NCBI GenBank assembly: GCA_026261815.1
Contig: JAMPIT010000230.1
Coordinates: 7,253,001 to 7,317,000 of the forward strand
From: Monarcha castaneiventris obscurior
Lineage: Eukaryota; Chordata; Aves; Passeriformes; Monarchidae
DNA: 64,000 nt
Direction of reading: 5' to 3'
Shown here: positions 45,316 to 56,700 of the stretch, piece after piece
Layout of the letters: each line of letters starts with the position of its first letter
How positions within the stretch are numbered: the first letter of the stretch is position 1
Program-made: the position numbers and the translations under genes
The notes under the pieces: generated by a model
What the model saw: only the letters and a program-made list of their open reading frames with translations
The model's database searches: none
Told to the model about the DNA's origin: nothing

Positions 45316-47586
45316 ATCAGAGTTAATTTATGAACATTTGTGAAATTGAGAAAGTATTAAAAAAAAGACAATTTAGAAAACCTCAGCCACAAGCACTGTT
45401 AAGACTGATGGTGCAACAAAGGTCAGGAAGCACTTTATGTAATTTAAGATAGGTTTAAAGAGAATTCTATTTGGATAACAGTAGAATAAACCTCTGGGGC
45501 AGGGAAAGTGTATGTCAGAACTGTCCAGCTGCCCAGAGATACTGCTGGCCTTTGCTCCCTTCCTGTCACTAAGACATGCCTCCATGAAGTGTTGCTGAAC
45601 TCCAGGCCTAGCAAAAATCACAAATAATAAAGCAACACATTCAATAGCCAGTGGAATGACTACTGGAAATGAATCAACTATTATAAATCTGACAATCCCC
45701 TCTTTGCTTTCAGCATCTGTGCTTCCCATCTTGTTCTTATTATCACTGATGTATTTTTCTAGTTCCCTTCTCCACCTATTTCATTTAACTTTGCCTGATT
45801 TTTTAGCACATGGTGATCCACAGAAGGTGCAATTTCTCACTTTCCAGCTCTGTTAAACCTCTCCCACTCTGTGCTTCCCGCCTCACATCCCTACAGAGCT
45901 TTCACGGCACTAAACATAGAAACGGCATTTCCTGGAGGTTTTCTGCGAGGGTCCTCTTAGCACCCAAAACCTTGGATCCCTTTTTAAAAAGTTTCTGCCA
46001 AGCTCACAATCCACTTGGAAACACACTGTTAAACCTCTAACAAACTCAAAATAATAAAAAAAAAATTTGCCACAAAGATATTTCAAAAAAATATAAGTAA
46101 AGCATGAGATTCTGATGTTACCCACTCTCATGTGCATTCTTAATTTCAAGCGCTTAATAGTCCCATTAACTCTACTGGGACTAGATACTGTGAATAAATT
46201 ATGGGCATTAGGCAATAATTTTTAAAGTTAGTTTTATTGTGCCTCAGCATAAAATAATTCAATTGTTCCCACTCTTCCCCAAGAGATTTCCCTTTTTCCA
46301 CTGACAAACGCAGACACAACTGAAAAGCTCTTTGGTTCCCTCTTGAGCAAACAGCATCATTATCAAGGCTGCTCTGGTAGGCAAACTAAAAATGCAGAGC
46401 ACAGGGCCCATCAGACCCTTAAAAACACCACCTCTGAATTACCCAGGTGATGCTGGCAAAGAAGCACATGGCTCCTTGCAGCTTCCCTAGGACAATGACA
46501 GCAAACCCTCTCCAAATTCACAAATAATTGTAACCTGCTCCCAGGCAATGCAGGTCCAGGAAGGGCAAGTCCTGTTTCTCAGCAGTGCTCCAGAGCTCTT
46601 TGTTGGGAATGAAAACAATCCCTTATGAAGTGAGTACAGAGCCTTCCTGCTGTTTGCTTCTGCGTTCTAGTCTTGCTGGGAAAGGCAGAGGAAAACATGG
46701 CAGTAGAGCCAGACTGGGCTAAGAGGCTGAAAATCAAGTGGATGGGAGAAAACATGCTGCACTTGGGTGTGAAAGCTGCTTTTGCACCTTCTGGTGGTTT
46801 GCAGCCAAGCTGAGAGGGAAAACATAACTGAGACACCCAATGTAGGGCAGACACAGAGTTTCTCCCCCACCAAAATGTCTCATTGGAGGGGGGAGACGAA
46901 AGATGTTTAAGAGTCATTTCACTGTTGCAAAGCTATAACCAGGGATGATACACAATGAAACTGTAATATTTACACAGAATAGTATAGGAGAGTATATTTT
47001 TCATAACTTTTTTCCACTGGTTCCTAAGAACTTTTTCTTAAAAAATTCTCTCACTGGAGCTGTACAGTTGAGAAAGCTGCTTCAGTCTGGCAACTGGGAT
47101 TTAATGGGGAATGCAGCTACAGCCCCAGTATGTGTCAAACTTCTTTTCTTGTTACAATTTAATAGATTGAACAGATTTCATCTTCTTTATATCAAACACT
47201 TACTATAGAAAAGTACAACTGAAATCTGACTTCAGAACAAGAACTGGCCAGATATAACAAACCAGTGACTGCAATCACTGTGCAGCAAAGCGGTATCGAA
47301 ATGCAGCAACAGTGTCTTTCTGCCCAACTGCCTTACATGAAACTGCAAATTTTGTTTATGCTCCATTTTAGATCTGGTTCATTTGGTGATGAAAACTCTC
47401 CAAAATACACTGCACAGCTTGCTGGTGCTTTACACTAATCAGAGAGTTTGTCAGCAGAGCTATTAATTCTTGCTTTGGGAATCTGCAGGGGCTGGCACGT
47501 GCAGAATGGTACTAAGCAAGATTATAGAGCCAAAACTGGGCAATCCTTCAGAGCCGGCTGTGCTGCTGCTCTGAGAAAGAGTTTGG

Positions 47587-47870
47587 ATTCTGTGATTCTA
47601 ATAGAGATGGAAAGAAGCTATGAGGTCATCCAAGTCTTGCTCCCTGCCAAAAAAAGACTGCTCCCTGCAGTGCACTTTTGAGTGCTTTGTCTACTTCTTT
47701 TAGAGTATTTCAAATGATGAGGCTTCTTCTACTTCCTTTCAGGGCTTATTTATCAGCTGAATTTATTTCAAATCCAGGAACCTTTTTTCACTCTGCGATG
47801 CTTGGCATGAACGAGTCTCAGCTTCCTCTTATTATTTCTACCTCTCCACATTCAATTCAAAGGAGCTTTT
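47587..47870 (-). mobile_element. Decayed CR1-like LINE 3' fragment
   Basis: The stretch begins gattctgtgattct, then aggtcatccaagtc, ctccctgcc and agtgctttgtc. It continues with atttcaaatgatgaggcttc and ttctacttcctttcagggc. Word order and spacing match what I know of the 3' untranslated end of old amniote CR1/L3-type elements in reverse orientation (AGGTCATCTAGTCC, TGTCCAGTCT, CAAGTGATGGGGCTTCCACCAC). It is strongly diverged and truncated, with no reverse-transcriptase remnant visible. Family, strand and exact ends are uncertain without a repeat-library search. Confidence 0.55.
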
Positions 47871-50800
47871 CCCCAGTGCCCCCATTCTCTTTCAATATAG
47901 CTCAGCTGAAGAGATTGCCTTTTACCCTACACTTGGCCAAACCCCACATCTCCAACTTTTTTCTTTCCTTTATAGCCATTCCCTCAAGCTGAGCCATGGT
48001 AATTGCCCTCTTCCTCCTTGCCCATGTGCCAGCATCTGCTGCCAGTAAGGTTTGGGCACTGAAACTTCCATCAACTCCAGCTCTTATTTCCCTGCCTATC
48101 CCACCAACCCTTCCTCCTGTCTGGAGCAGTTCTCACACCACATCACTTTGCAGTCATGTCAGCTTGGAAGCCCAGCTCTTTAGTTTCTTTAATACCAGCT
48201 ATTCTGCACTCTGATTTCTTTCAGCATCTGTTGTTGGATGCTGCCACACTTGAAAATCTTCAGCAACAAAGCCTAGAGGAAACCAGACAGGATGTGATGA
48301 ACATATCACCCCAATGTATAGAAGTCCTCTCCATGCCCACAGTCTTTCTGTGGCAGAAAGCAACAGCCAGTGGTCTCTGGTTTCATTCCAGCCCTATTTC
48401 TTAAGTGTCCCTACTGACTGTCATCTTACATTAGAAGTTAAGCTTGTAGGGGAAAAGTGGATATTTTCTTATCCTGCAAGATATTGATAGTTTGAAAATG
48501 TTTCTGTATTAAACTGGAACAAAAAAGTTAAATATTACAGAAGTTGTAATCTAAAAAAAAATTGTGGCAGGTCAGAAAAACAGGGTTATTGATGTTTAAT
48601 GTTTCAGGGCATTTTGTTTTGTTTTTAAATTAAGTTAATTAACTCTCCAAACTGAAAATGCTTTGACCACCATCATGAGCAAAAACTAAAAACTTCATGT
48701 GTTTTGACTGCTTTGAAAACTCTTTTTTGTTAAGCTGAAAAGGATCTACCCAAAGTGACTCTTCTGAATTCAACACAGTGGCCAACTACTTAATTCATTA
48801 GAAACTTCAACAAAAATCTATTTGCAAGGCATTTAATGTCAGAGACATTTTATGTGGCTACATCCACAGCACAGTGACTTCCCAGTTCTGATTCAAATCA
48901 TTACAAACTATTGCCATCAACACTTTTCAGATATATATCAATGTCCAGTCTGAGATGGTGCCTGGATAAGACTTTTGATGGGAAAGGGCTGATGCAGCCT
49001 CTTCTCATTTTCGATAGTTAGAAGAAGGATGGGCACTGGAGGTAACAGTGGGATCCTGAACTGGGTCAAGGCTCTTTGACACTCAAGCCTGTCAGTGCAT
49101 TTTCATTTTACTCAAATAATAAAATATTTCTACATAAGCTATTCCAGAATTAACAAGTCAATGAGCTCATTCTACCAAAAAATGGAAATATGGATCAAAG
49201 AACTTAAGCTCTGCCTTCCAAAATGCAGGGTTCAAATAGCAGATCAAAAAAGTAGGAAAACTGCACAGCTGAACACTTAGGCTGAAGGGAAAATGTAGAC
49301 AATCAATAAGTTTCCCTGCATCATCCTGGTTTCCTCAGAGTAGTTTTTCTCCTATCACATGATAAATTCTAATAACGGATAAATACAATTGAGACTGAAA
49401 AAGGGACTTTGGGATTTAGGCAAACTTTTACCAACCAAATGAACAACCATTAAACTTTCTCTATGCTTAGGACACATCTTAATCCTGTTAATTTGATAAT
49501 CAACAAGAATTAGTATTAAATCATTTCCTTTAATGTAAAGAAATCCTTCGCTATAAACCTAAATTATACTTCCTATGCCAAATTCCCTGAGGTCAAAAGC
49601 AAACAGCTTCCAATCCTTCAGATGGCTGAACAAAGAAGCAGAAGAAGTTACACAATGATTTAAGGCAGTTCAGAAAGCTGCAAATGAATCAAAATGGGGC
49701 AGGAACTCTGGTTCAGGAGGGGAACATTCAAAGCTTCACAGATTAAAAAAAGCAATAGCAATTTGATTATAAAAGATTATGGGAATATATTAAAAAAGTC
49801 ATGTTTATGTTTGCTTTCAGCTTTGAAGTACTTTAAAATGTTCAGCTGTCATCACACATTAAATTTGTTTAAATTAACTTTATGCATTGTTTAAAGCACA
49901 ATATACAACTATTTCAAGAGAATGCAGTGACTCCAGGACTCTGGAGAATTTGGTCTCCTACCTTGCACCTCAAGCACCATCAGGTACAGCATTATCTTTC
50001 TCTGTGCTTCAGGTTCAGCTTTGCAAAACCAGGCATAAAGCTGCTCACAGCTGTTAACTTTTTACTCAGATTACAAATGACCCAGGACATGTGTTTATCA
50101 CTAATTGTTTTTACAGCACTTTTCATAATCACAGTTGTGATCTGAGAATTCTGTTTAGTGCAATATGCCTTTTTCTATTTTGTAACCTTTTGTCTTCCCA
50201 GTCCTAATCTCTAAAGAGACGTCACATATAGGGAAAAGTTTAATTATAATGAACTTGGGATCTGAAAACATCCCTAGATAATGGAATTGGCTTATTTGTT
50301 GTTAACAAATGATGGAAATTATTTTAGCATTGCTAATGAAATATTCATATTCTACATTCCCACAATGTAATCAAACAAGAATTTCTGAACTCAAGTAATT
50401 TTCTTTAACCTGTCCCCTTCTCTTGCTATAACCTCCAAAATTCCCACCATTAGCTGACTCACCCTGCATTTTTGGGAGAGAATCTGCAGAAAGTTCTGCT
50501 TAACAACAACCAGGGACATTTCCTGTGCATGGAACAGCAACACATGCAGCTATTTTTTCAGCTCAATGAAAACTGCAGATGAGCAGTCAGAAGGAAAGGT
50601 CAGCGGTGCCATGAGCAGCAGTGCCTTGTACACCTGCAGACACTGAAAAGGGACTGCCCTGTCACAGGAGGCTCACTGGGAAGCCTGGCTGGGCTTCTTG
50701 AGACTCTTGGCTTAAACAAGCTCATCTTCTGCTCACAGACACCTCCAATATATGCCATACTAAAAAGGACAAGTGAGGATTGAAGCAACATATTAAGATC

Positions 50801-51590
50801 AATTGAAGGGAGCCATTTAAGAGGGTATTACATCTCTAACCAAATTAGTGATGTATCCTTACACAGATAAAGGATGCTTTTACTATTCAGAGCTCCCCTT
50901 CCCAAGCCTAACCATTCCTTCAGTTTTCCTTCAGCCAGAGACTTCACTGACAACAGGAGCCAAATGAGTGCCTGAGGCTGGCAAGCTGGAGTGGATCCCA
51001 AAGGTGACAGAGCCCATTTCCCAGGGGCAACTGGCAGCACAGCACCCTGTGCTGAATTATTTGTCAGAAAAAACTGACAGCGTGTGGGATGGCAAAGGCC
51101 CTGTCCTCCTGCAAAGGCTGGCAAGAGAAGAGGGAAAGGAAAGATGGGTGCAGAGAGCACATAGGAAGCTCCATCTCTTATAGCACAGCACAGTCTGTGG
51201 CGAGGGCTGCAGAAGCCACAAAGGCTTGTTCCAAATCTTACATGCATTCATTAAGTATTTCCCCTTCCAAAGCAGATGCCTTGTGAAATGCCCTCTAAGG
51301 CAGCAGTATGGGAAAGCAGCACTTTTTCTTCCACTCCTGAAACAGCAAATGTACCCTATGTTGATCACTTGGCACTTTTAAAGAATCAGTGTTTAGCATT
51401 CCATTAACAGTATATCTCAAAATGAAGGAAAGCAAATTGTTTCAGAATATATTATATGCAAAAATCTGCAGTATTATCTGCAAAAATCAAATATATAATA
51501 CATCTTATTTGCATTAAAAATGGAAGAATGAAAATTCCATTTTATTAAGACATTCCTGTAACTGTAGAGCTAGACTCATGGCAAAGTCTG

Positions 51591-51613
51591 AGAGAGAGAA
51601 AGAAAGAAAGAAG
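51591..51613. repeat. GA/GAAA microsatellite
   Basis: gagagagagaaagaaagaaagaag: a purine-only simple repeat in the 16.3 kb DIP2C intron. Confidence 0.85.
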
Positions 51614-51814
51614 TATGGCTTGTAGGGAACAAAAAAGGAAGAATTTTTAATAAATCTTCCTCAGAAATGTGAGCAGCCAGCTTGTTTTATCTATTCCCAG
51701 CTTCCAGGAGAAGCATGATTGAAAGAGCTGTAACACCAAAAAAGCTGAGTATACCTGAATAAATCTGTTGGTGTATTTTAATAAGTTGGAAACCTAATAA
51801 GCAGTGAAATTCCA

Positions 51815-51852
51815 ATAATTTTACCGAAATTGTATAATTTCGGCAAAATTAT
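51815..51852. repeat. 17-bp-arm inverted repeat (hairpin)
   Basis: Left arm ATAATTTTACCGAAATT (51815-51831), 4-nt spacer GTAT, right arm AATTTCGGCAAAATTAT (51836-51852). The arms are complementary at 16 of 17 positions; the one mismatch would be a wobble or A-C pair depending on strand. There are no obvious target-site duplications. Possible origins are a template-switch mutation or a tiny palindromic transposon relic. Confidence 0.85.
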
Positions 51853-53133
51853 AGTTACATTCAAAACTGGTTTGTAAAAACAAAAATGGAACCATATTCC
51901 ACCTAGTTCTTTTACTCATACTTGAAGAATGACATGAAAATGTTACCTGCAAACAGTAACACAATAACTGTACGACTGCAGTACACCTATCTTCCTGGAA
52001 AGCTACAGATTTTTGTTTTTCCTTTGCCTTACTTGGTACACAGAACAGTATTCCCTTTCCCCTAAGCCCTCCAGGGAAATACAACTGGAATTTCTTGAGT
52101 TGTAGTTAAAGTATGCTAAACCACATCCTCTGTCAAAAACCATATTTGGAGCCAACTCTTATTGTCCTGTTCCACTGAATTCATGACATGCTTATCCCTT
52201 GAAGATGACTTTATCAAGGAAGAAATGGACTTGCGTCAACGGAGGAAATACTTCAGTCACCAGTAATCTTGCCTTAGAAAGCACACAAATTACTTTGTAG
52301 GGCTCCCAGCCCCCTAGTTATTGGATGTTTCTCCCTTTCTCCTGCCCTGCACAGAACTTGTGTTATGCCTGGAAACATGAAGCACCTTTCAGAGTTCTTT
52401 AAAAGGTACATTTACAAATTTGGTTATAACTCTGGATCCTCATGAGTAAACAGTACAATTTCTTCAATAATATTTGCTCCTCTTCCATTTCCCAGGCCAT
52501 CAGCTTTATTCCTAATCACTGACTATTCAATGTACGGAGACTGAACAAGGTTGTCTCCTGATGCAGGCAGAACAGCAAGAGAGAACCTTTCCTCCTCAGT
52601 AGACAGACTGGGAGTTTCTCTAAGTTAGAACTGCAAGTGTTCACATGATGCTGATCAGCCCAAATTAACTTTTCTTTCTGGGAGATTTGTTTCCCAAAGA
52701 TCAGAAACAATGCCGAAAGGATTTTTGAGACAGCAGAGTTTGCATGGCAGAAAGACAGCACAATACTGCTAAAAGGCCAAGGCTGTATCTTCTCCTGAGG
52801 AAAAACACAAAGAAGAAGGAGGGTTTTGCCAATACCATGACAAACAGCTTATACTCACAAATAAGATTCTGAAAGCTAATAGGCAAAATGCCTAAAAGCC
52901 AGGCGGTTCTACAAAGACTCCTCAAAACCAAACTGCATAATTTCTTTTTGTACTTAAATCTTTGAGGGACTCAGCCTTTATTTTAAAGACCTCAGGCCCT
53001 TCTCTTAACTGAGCTACTTCTACTGACTTCATAGGGGTGCAAATCTTTTCACTTTCATGTAATAACTGTTTCTGTGATAACAGAAAAAAATCCAAACAGC
53101 TAAAGCAACAGACAACTATAAAACAGTATGGGT

Positions 53134-53187
53134 GATGTGTAGAACTTGGAATTGGGGGCTGATGTGTGAAACTTGGAATTGGAGCCA
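53134..53187. repeat. 27-bp imperfect tandem duplication
   Basis: GATGTGTAGAACTTGGAATT... is followed at once by GATGTGTGAAACTTGGAATT..., two 27-bp copies differing at a few positions. Intronic in DIP2C. Confidence 0.85.
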
Positions 53188-53718
53188 CCCATATGAAAAT
53201 ATCCCTGAAGCTCAGGGTGACAGGAATGGCACTGCTGGAGGTAGCACTTGACAATTCCATTTGCTAAATGAGCTTACTGTGTCTAAAGCACTCTGAGGAC
53301 AATGACATGGGAGGTCTGTGTTTTGAACAGCTCACCAGGTCTGTGGAACTTTACACCTCACAACAACCCATGCCCTCTGCCTACAGAATCTCACTGCAAG
53401 GGAAATGCTGGCTGGGTGTCACACAGGGCAGTGATGGATTCTAACCACCCCTTTGGACCCCACACAGTGAGCAACTGAGGACTCTGATTTTCTCTAACCC
53501 GTGACTGGGCTCTGTACCCTGTAACCTGCTCCAGGAGCTGGAAAAACCCTGCTCCCCCCAGCATCAAGGGAGCACTCCTCAAAGTTTCTCTTTTGCTACC
53601 ATAGGCAAATGGTTTTCAAATATGATTAAAGTTTCACGAAAGGTACCTATTTCACTGTCACTTGCTATTAACACGTGTCCTTCTGACACTCCTCCCCTCT
53701 GTCCCCTATCCCTCCCGT

Positions 53719-53758
53719 GTGAATATGAAATGGTTCCTGTGAATATGAAATGGTTCCT
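53719..53758. repeat. 20-bp perfect tandem duplication
   Basis: Two identical head-to-tail copies of GTGAATATGAAATGGTTCCT. Perfect identity suggests a recent duplication or an assembly artefact. Intronic in DIP2C. Confidence 0.9.
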
Positions 53759-56700
53759 CTCTACACTGTGACTGTGCTACAGAGCACTGCTGTGGCTACA
53801 GCTCAGTTAACAACTCAGCTAAGGAGTTCTTTAATAACCCTTTAATAAGAATATTTTTCAAGGTAGATGGAGGAGAAGTGTTTGACAATAAGGAAAAAAA
53901 GCTCCTGTGGCTTTGTTGTTTGGTATTACCCAAAACAATGCATACACAACATGAAAGTTTCAGTAAAATGCAGAGGAGAAGGATAAACAATTGACAGCCA
54001 TAATAAAAGGCTATTTTTCTGCTCCTGCATGAAGTCTGAAATGCTGGAATATATTAAAATGAAGCCAAAGCCTTTACTGATTCCTTTTGACAGAGCCTGG
54101 ATTTGAGACTGGGCTCAATGTATAAGCAATCAATAAAAATAAATCCTAAGTAACTGTTTTCTCATTTCTTTGAAATGCTACAAGTGTTCCCTTCTTTTCT
54201 TGAGGAATGAGATTCAGAATTTCTACCCTCTGAAAACACCTTTGTCAGGGAGACAATGTCTGAGCAAGTCTGAAGGAAGTTCAGAGATCTCTGAATATTC
54301 TCAGAATCCAAAACAAAAAATAAGACTTGCTTATTACTGCTAGTACAACACACAAATGACCTCATAAGAAATTGAGTCTGCTAATAACAGACTAAGTATA
54401 TACAAGGTCATTTTTTTTTAAGAGCTACATTAATTTGCATCACTCCAAGAAGATGTCAGTGGCCACATGGGAAAAGACACCTATTTTGTACAGCTCCACA
54501 GACTGCTTGTTTAATAAAGAGGGTAATCAGGTTAAAATAATTGTTCTAATGATGGAGTGGGAGTATTTCAGTGAAAGACTATGGATATCACAAGCCACAA
54601 ATTGAATAATAGCCAGACTAAAAAATTAAAAACTTGAACCCAAATGCATCTTTGTGCTTCTGGTCTGTTTGACAATACCCCACACCTGGATTTGAGTCCC
54701 TCTTTCGTGCCAGCTGCCTCACCATGTCTGTCTATCCCAGCAGATTACCATTACATGTAGCTCAAAAGGAACTCTAGTAAACCACAAAAGAGTTAATGAA
54801 TTAATTTTTCCATCTCTATTACCCTACAGACTTAACTAGATGAAACTGAATAATTTAAAAGATCATTTAATGCACCTATTATTTCACCAAAGGGTATACT
54901 GAGGTTTGAAGACAGGATAAGAAGGACATAATGGGAAAGGATGTCTGCATGTATGAAATTAGAGATGGCATCAAATAAAATAGAAAACAGTGTTTACCAA
55001 CACCGGCTGAAAATCTTCATTTTTGCCCAGTTTGATACAAAATGTGGATGCAGTTCAATAAACAGTTTAAATACAATTTGTAGTCAAAATAAGGGGAAAC
55101 TGTCTATAACAAATGGATGCAAATTGGCATCTAAATCTTCATCGATACATTTGTGACTTGGTTAGTGGCTCTCTCCCCCTGGGAGCCTAAGCCTCCACTA
55201 CATCAAAGCTTGTAAGTTGTCACTGTCTGCTATTGAACAAGAAGACTGGTGACATTTTTATCTGCTTTTGAGGGCAGACAAATTGCAATGAATATGTTTC
55301 CTTTCACTTTTCTTATCCTTTTAAAAATAAACTTCAGTATCAAAGTTGATCTTTCCTTGCTCTGCTTAGGGCAGAACAGTGGTTTTCTTTTTCTTTTTTT
55401 TTTTTTAATGGATAAGGTTTTGATATAGAAGAGAGTATTGGGATGCAAGAGGATGTTTATCTTTACAGGATTTGCATGAAGTTTTAACTTTAGGAGAAGA
55501 TCAATGGTCTCCCTCACCTGTCACCAGATGTATCCTTCAGCTCACTATTTAAAATTTCTGAGGAAATTCTCTATTAAACATTCAGAATATGAAAGGTACA
55601 GATAAACAGGAAATGAAATTCCTATGTTAAAAATTTGAGAAAAAATTCAAAGCAGTCAAAATATTTCAATATTTTTAATGCCATTTTATTTCTAATTCAT
55701 ACCTGTTAGTTTCAAATTCAAGGTAATTTCAAAATATGCATTACCAGGTTAAAACAGTAACATTTTTAAATAGCTTTGAATGAGTCTAAAAAACTATATG
55801 GTTCTGGATGTTTACAAATATACTGAAACATTTGAGAATCCAGCCTGACCTGCTGCAGAACACTTGAAAATATTTTTGCTCTGTTGATGCAAAAGAAAGA
55901 TTTATTTTGGTTTATTCTCAGTTTGATGAATTGGCTTGTTTTGCCAATAGATAGTTTTTCTACCAAGAACTAAGCTGCTGTTAAGGATGAAGAAGCTGTG
56001 AAATTTTTATTCTAATATCAGAGATGTATTTTTGCTGACCATTTTGCAAACGTGTACATATTGTTTTAGAACAATCCCGATACAAGGGATGCTTGGGCTT
56101 TAAATTTACATCTTTAGTGATACAAAAGGCTGCAAATGTTGTAAAAGCCACCATCTTTCAAGTATATGGTGTTTTGGCATGATGAGAAAAGGCTCTCTCT
56201 CTCACTCCCTCCCTTTTTTATCTTCCAAGCACTTCTCAGCTTTTAGTGTATTCAGGCATCTTGAGCTTAGCCACCTGAAAAGCTTTCTGAGGAGAGCATG
56301 ACTGGTCAAAATATGATAGAACAGTCAGACAACCAGCACTTTAGACAGCAGGACAAGAATATGTATATATTTATTCGATTTATTTTCCTTTTTTGGGGGG
56401 TAGGGGGAATAAAACTGCTTTCCCAGAGGCAGAGAAATGCAGCAATGACCTGACTGGGTGCTCCCACTGCCTGGCCCTCCCCGAGGATGCCCGTGGGCAC
56501 AGGGCCATGGCCTGAGCTGCTCAGGGAGGCAGCAGCCAGGAGCCTCTGGGCTGTGTTGGGAAGCATTAATCCACCTACTCTGCCTTTTGGACCTGAGTTA
56601 ACCTCTGTAAACTGCACTGCTCTGCACTGCAGGGGCACATCACCCTCTTGGTGGATTACTCACAAGTCTTCTGTTTTTTATTAAAAGCCTGTGTGGGATT

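Noticed and set aside
45373..45729. 118-codon minus-strand open frame with hydrophobic stretches
   Set aside because: No splice context, no family likeness, and not needed for the DIP2C reading frame.
47996..48404. Pro/Ser-rich frames following the CR1-like fragment
   Set aside because: Considered as an extension of the LINE open frame, but no reverse-transcriptase motif is present and the sequence no longer follows the element's 3' end.
50828..51247. 139-codon minus-strand open frame in the DIP2C 16.3 kb intron
   Set aside because: Cys/Leu/Ser-rich chance frame with overlapping frames on both strands. It does not match the DIP2 sequence expected at this point, and the flanking DIP2C exons already join in phase without it.
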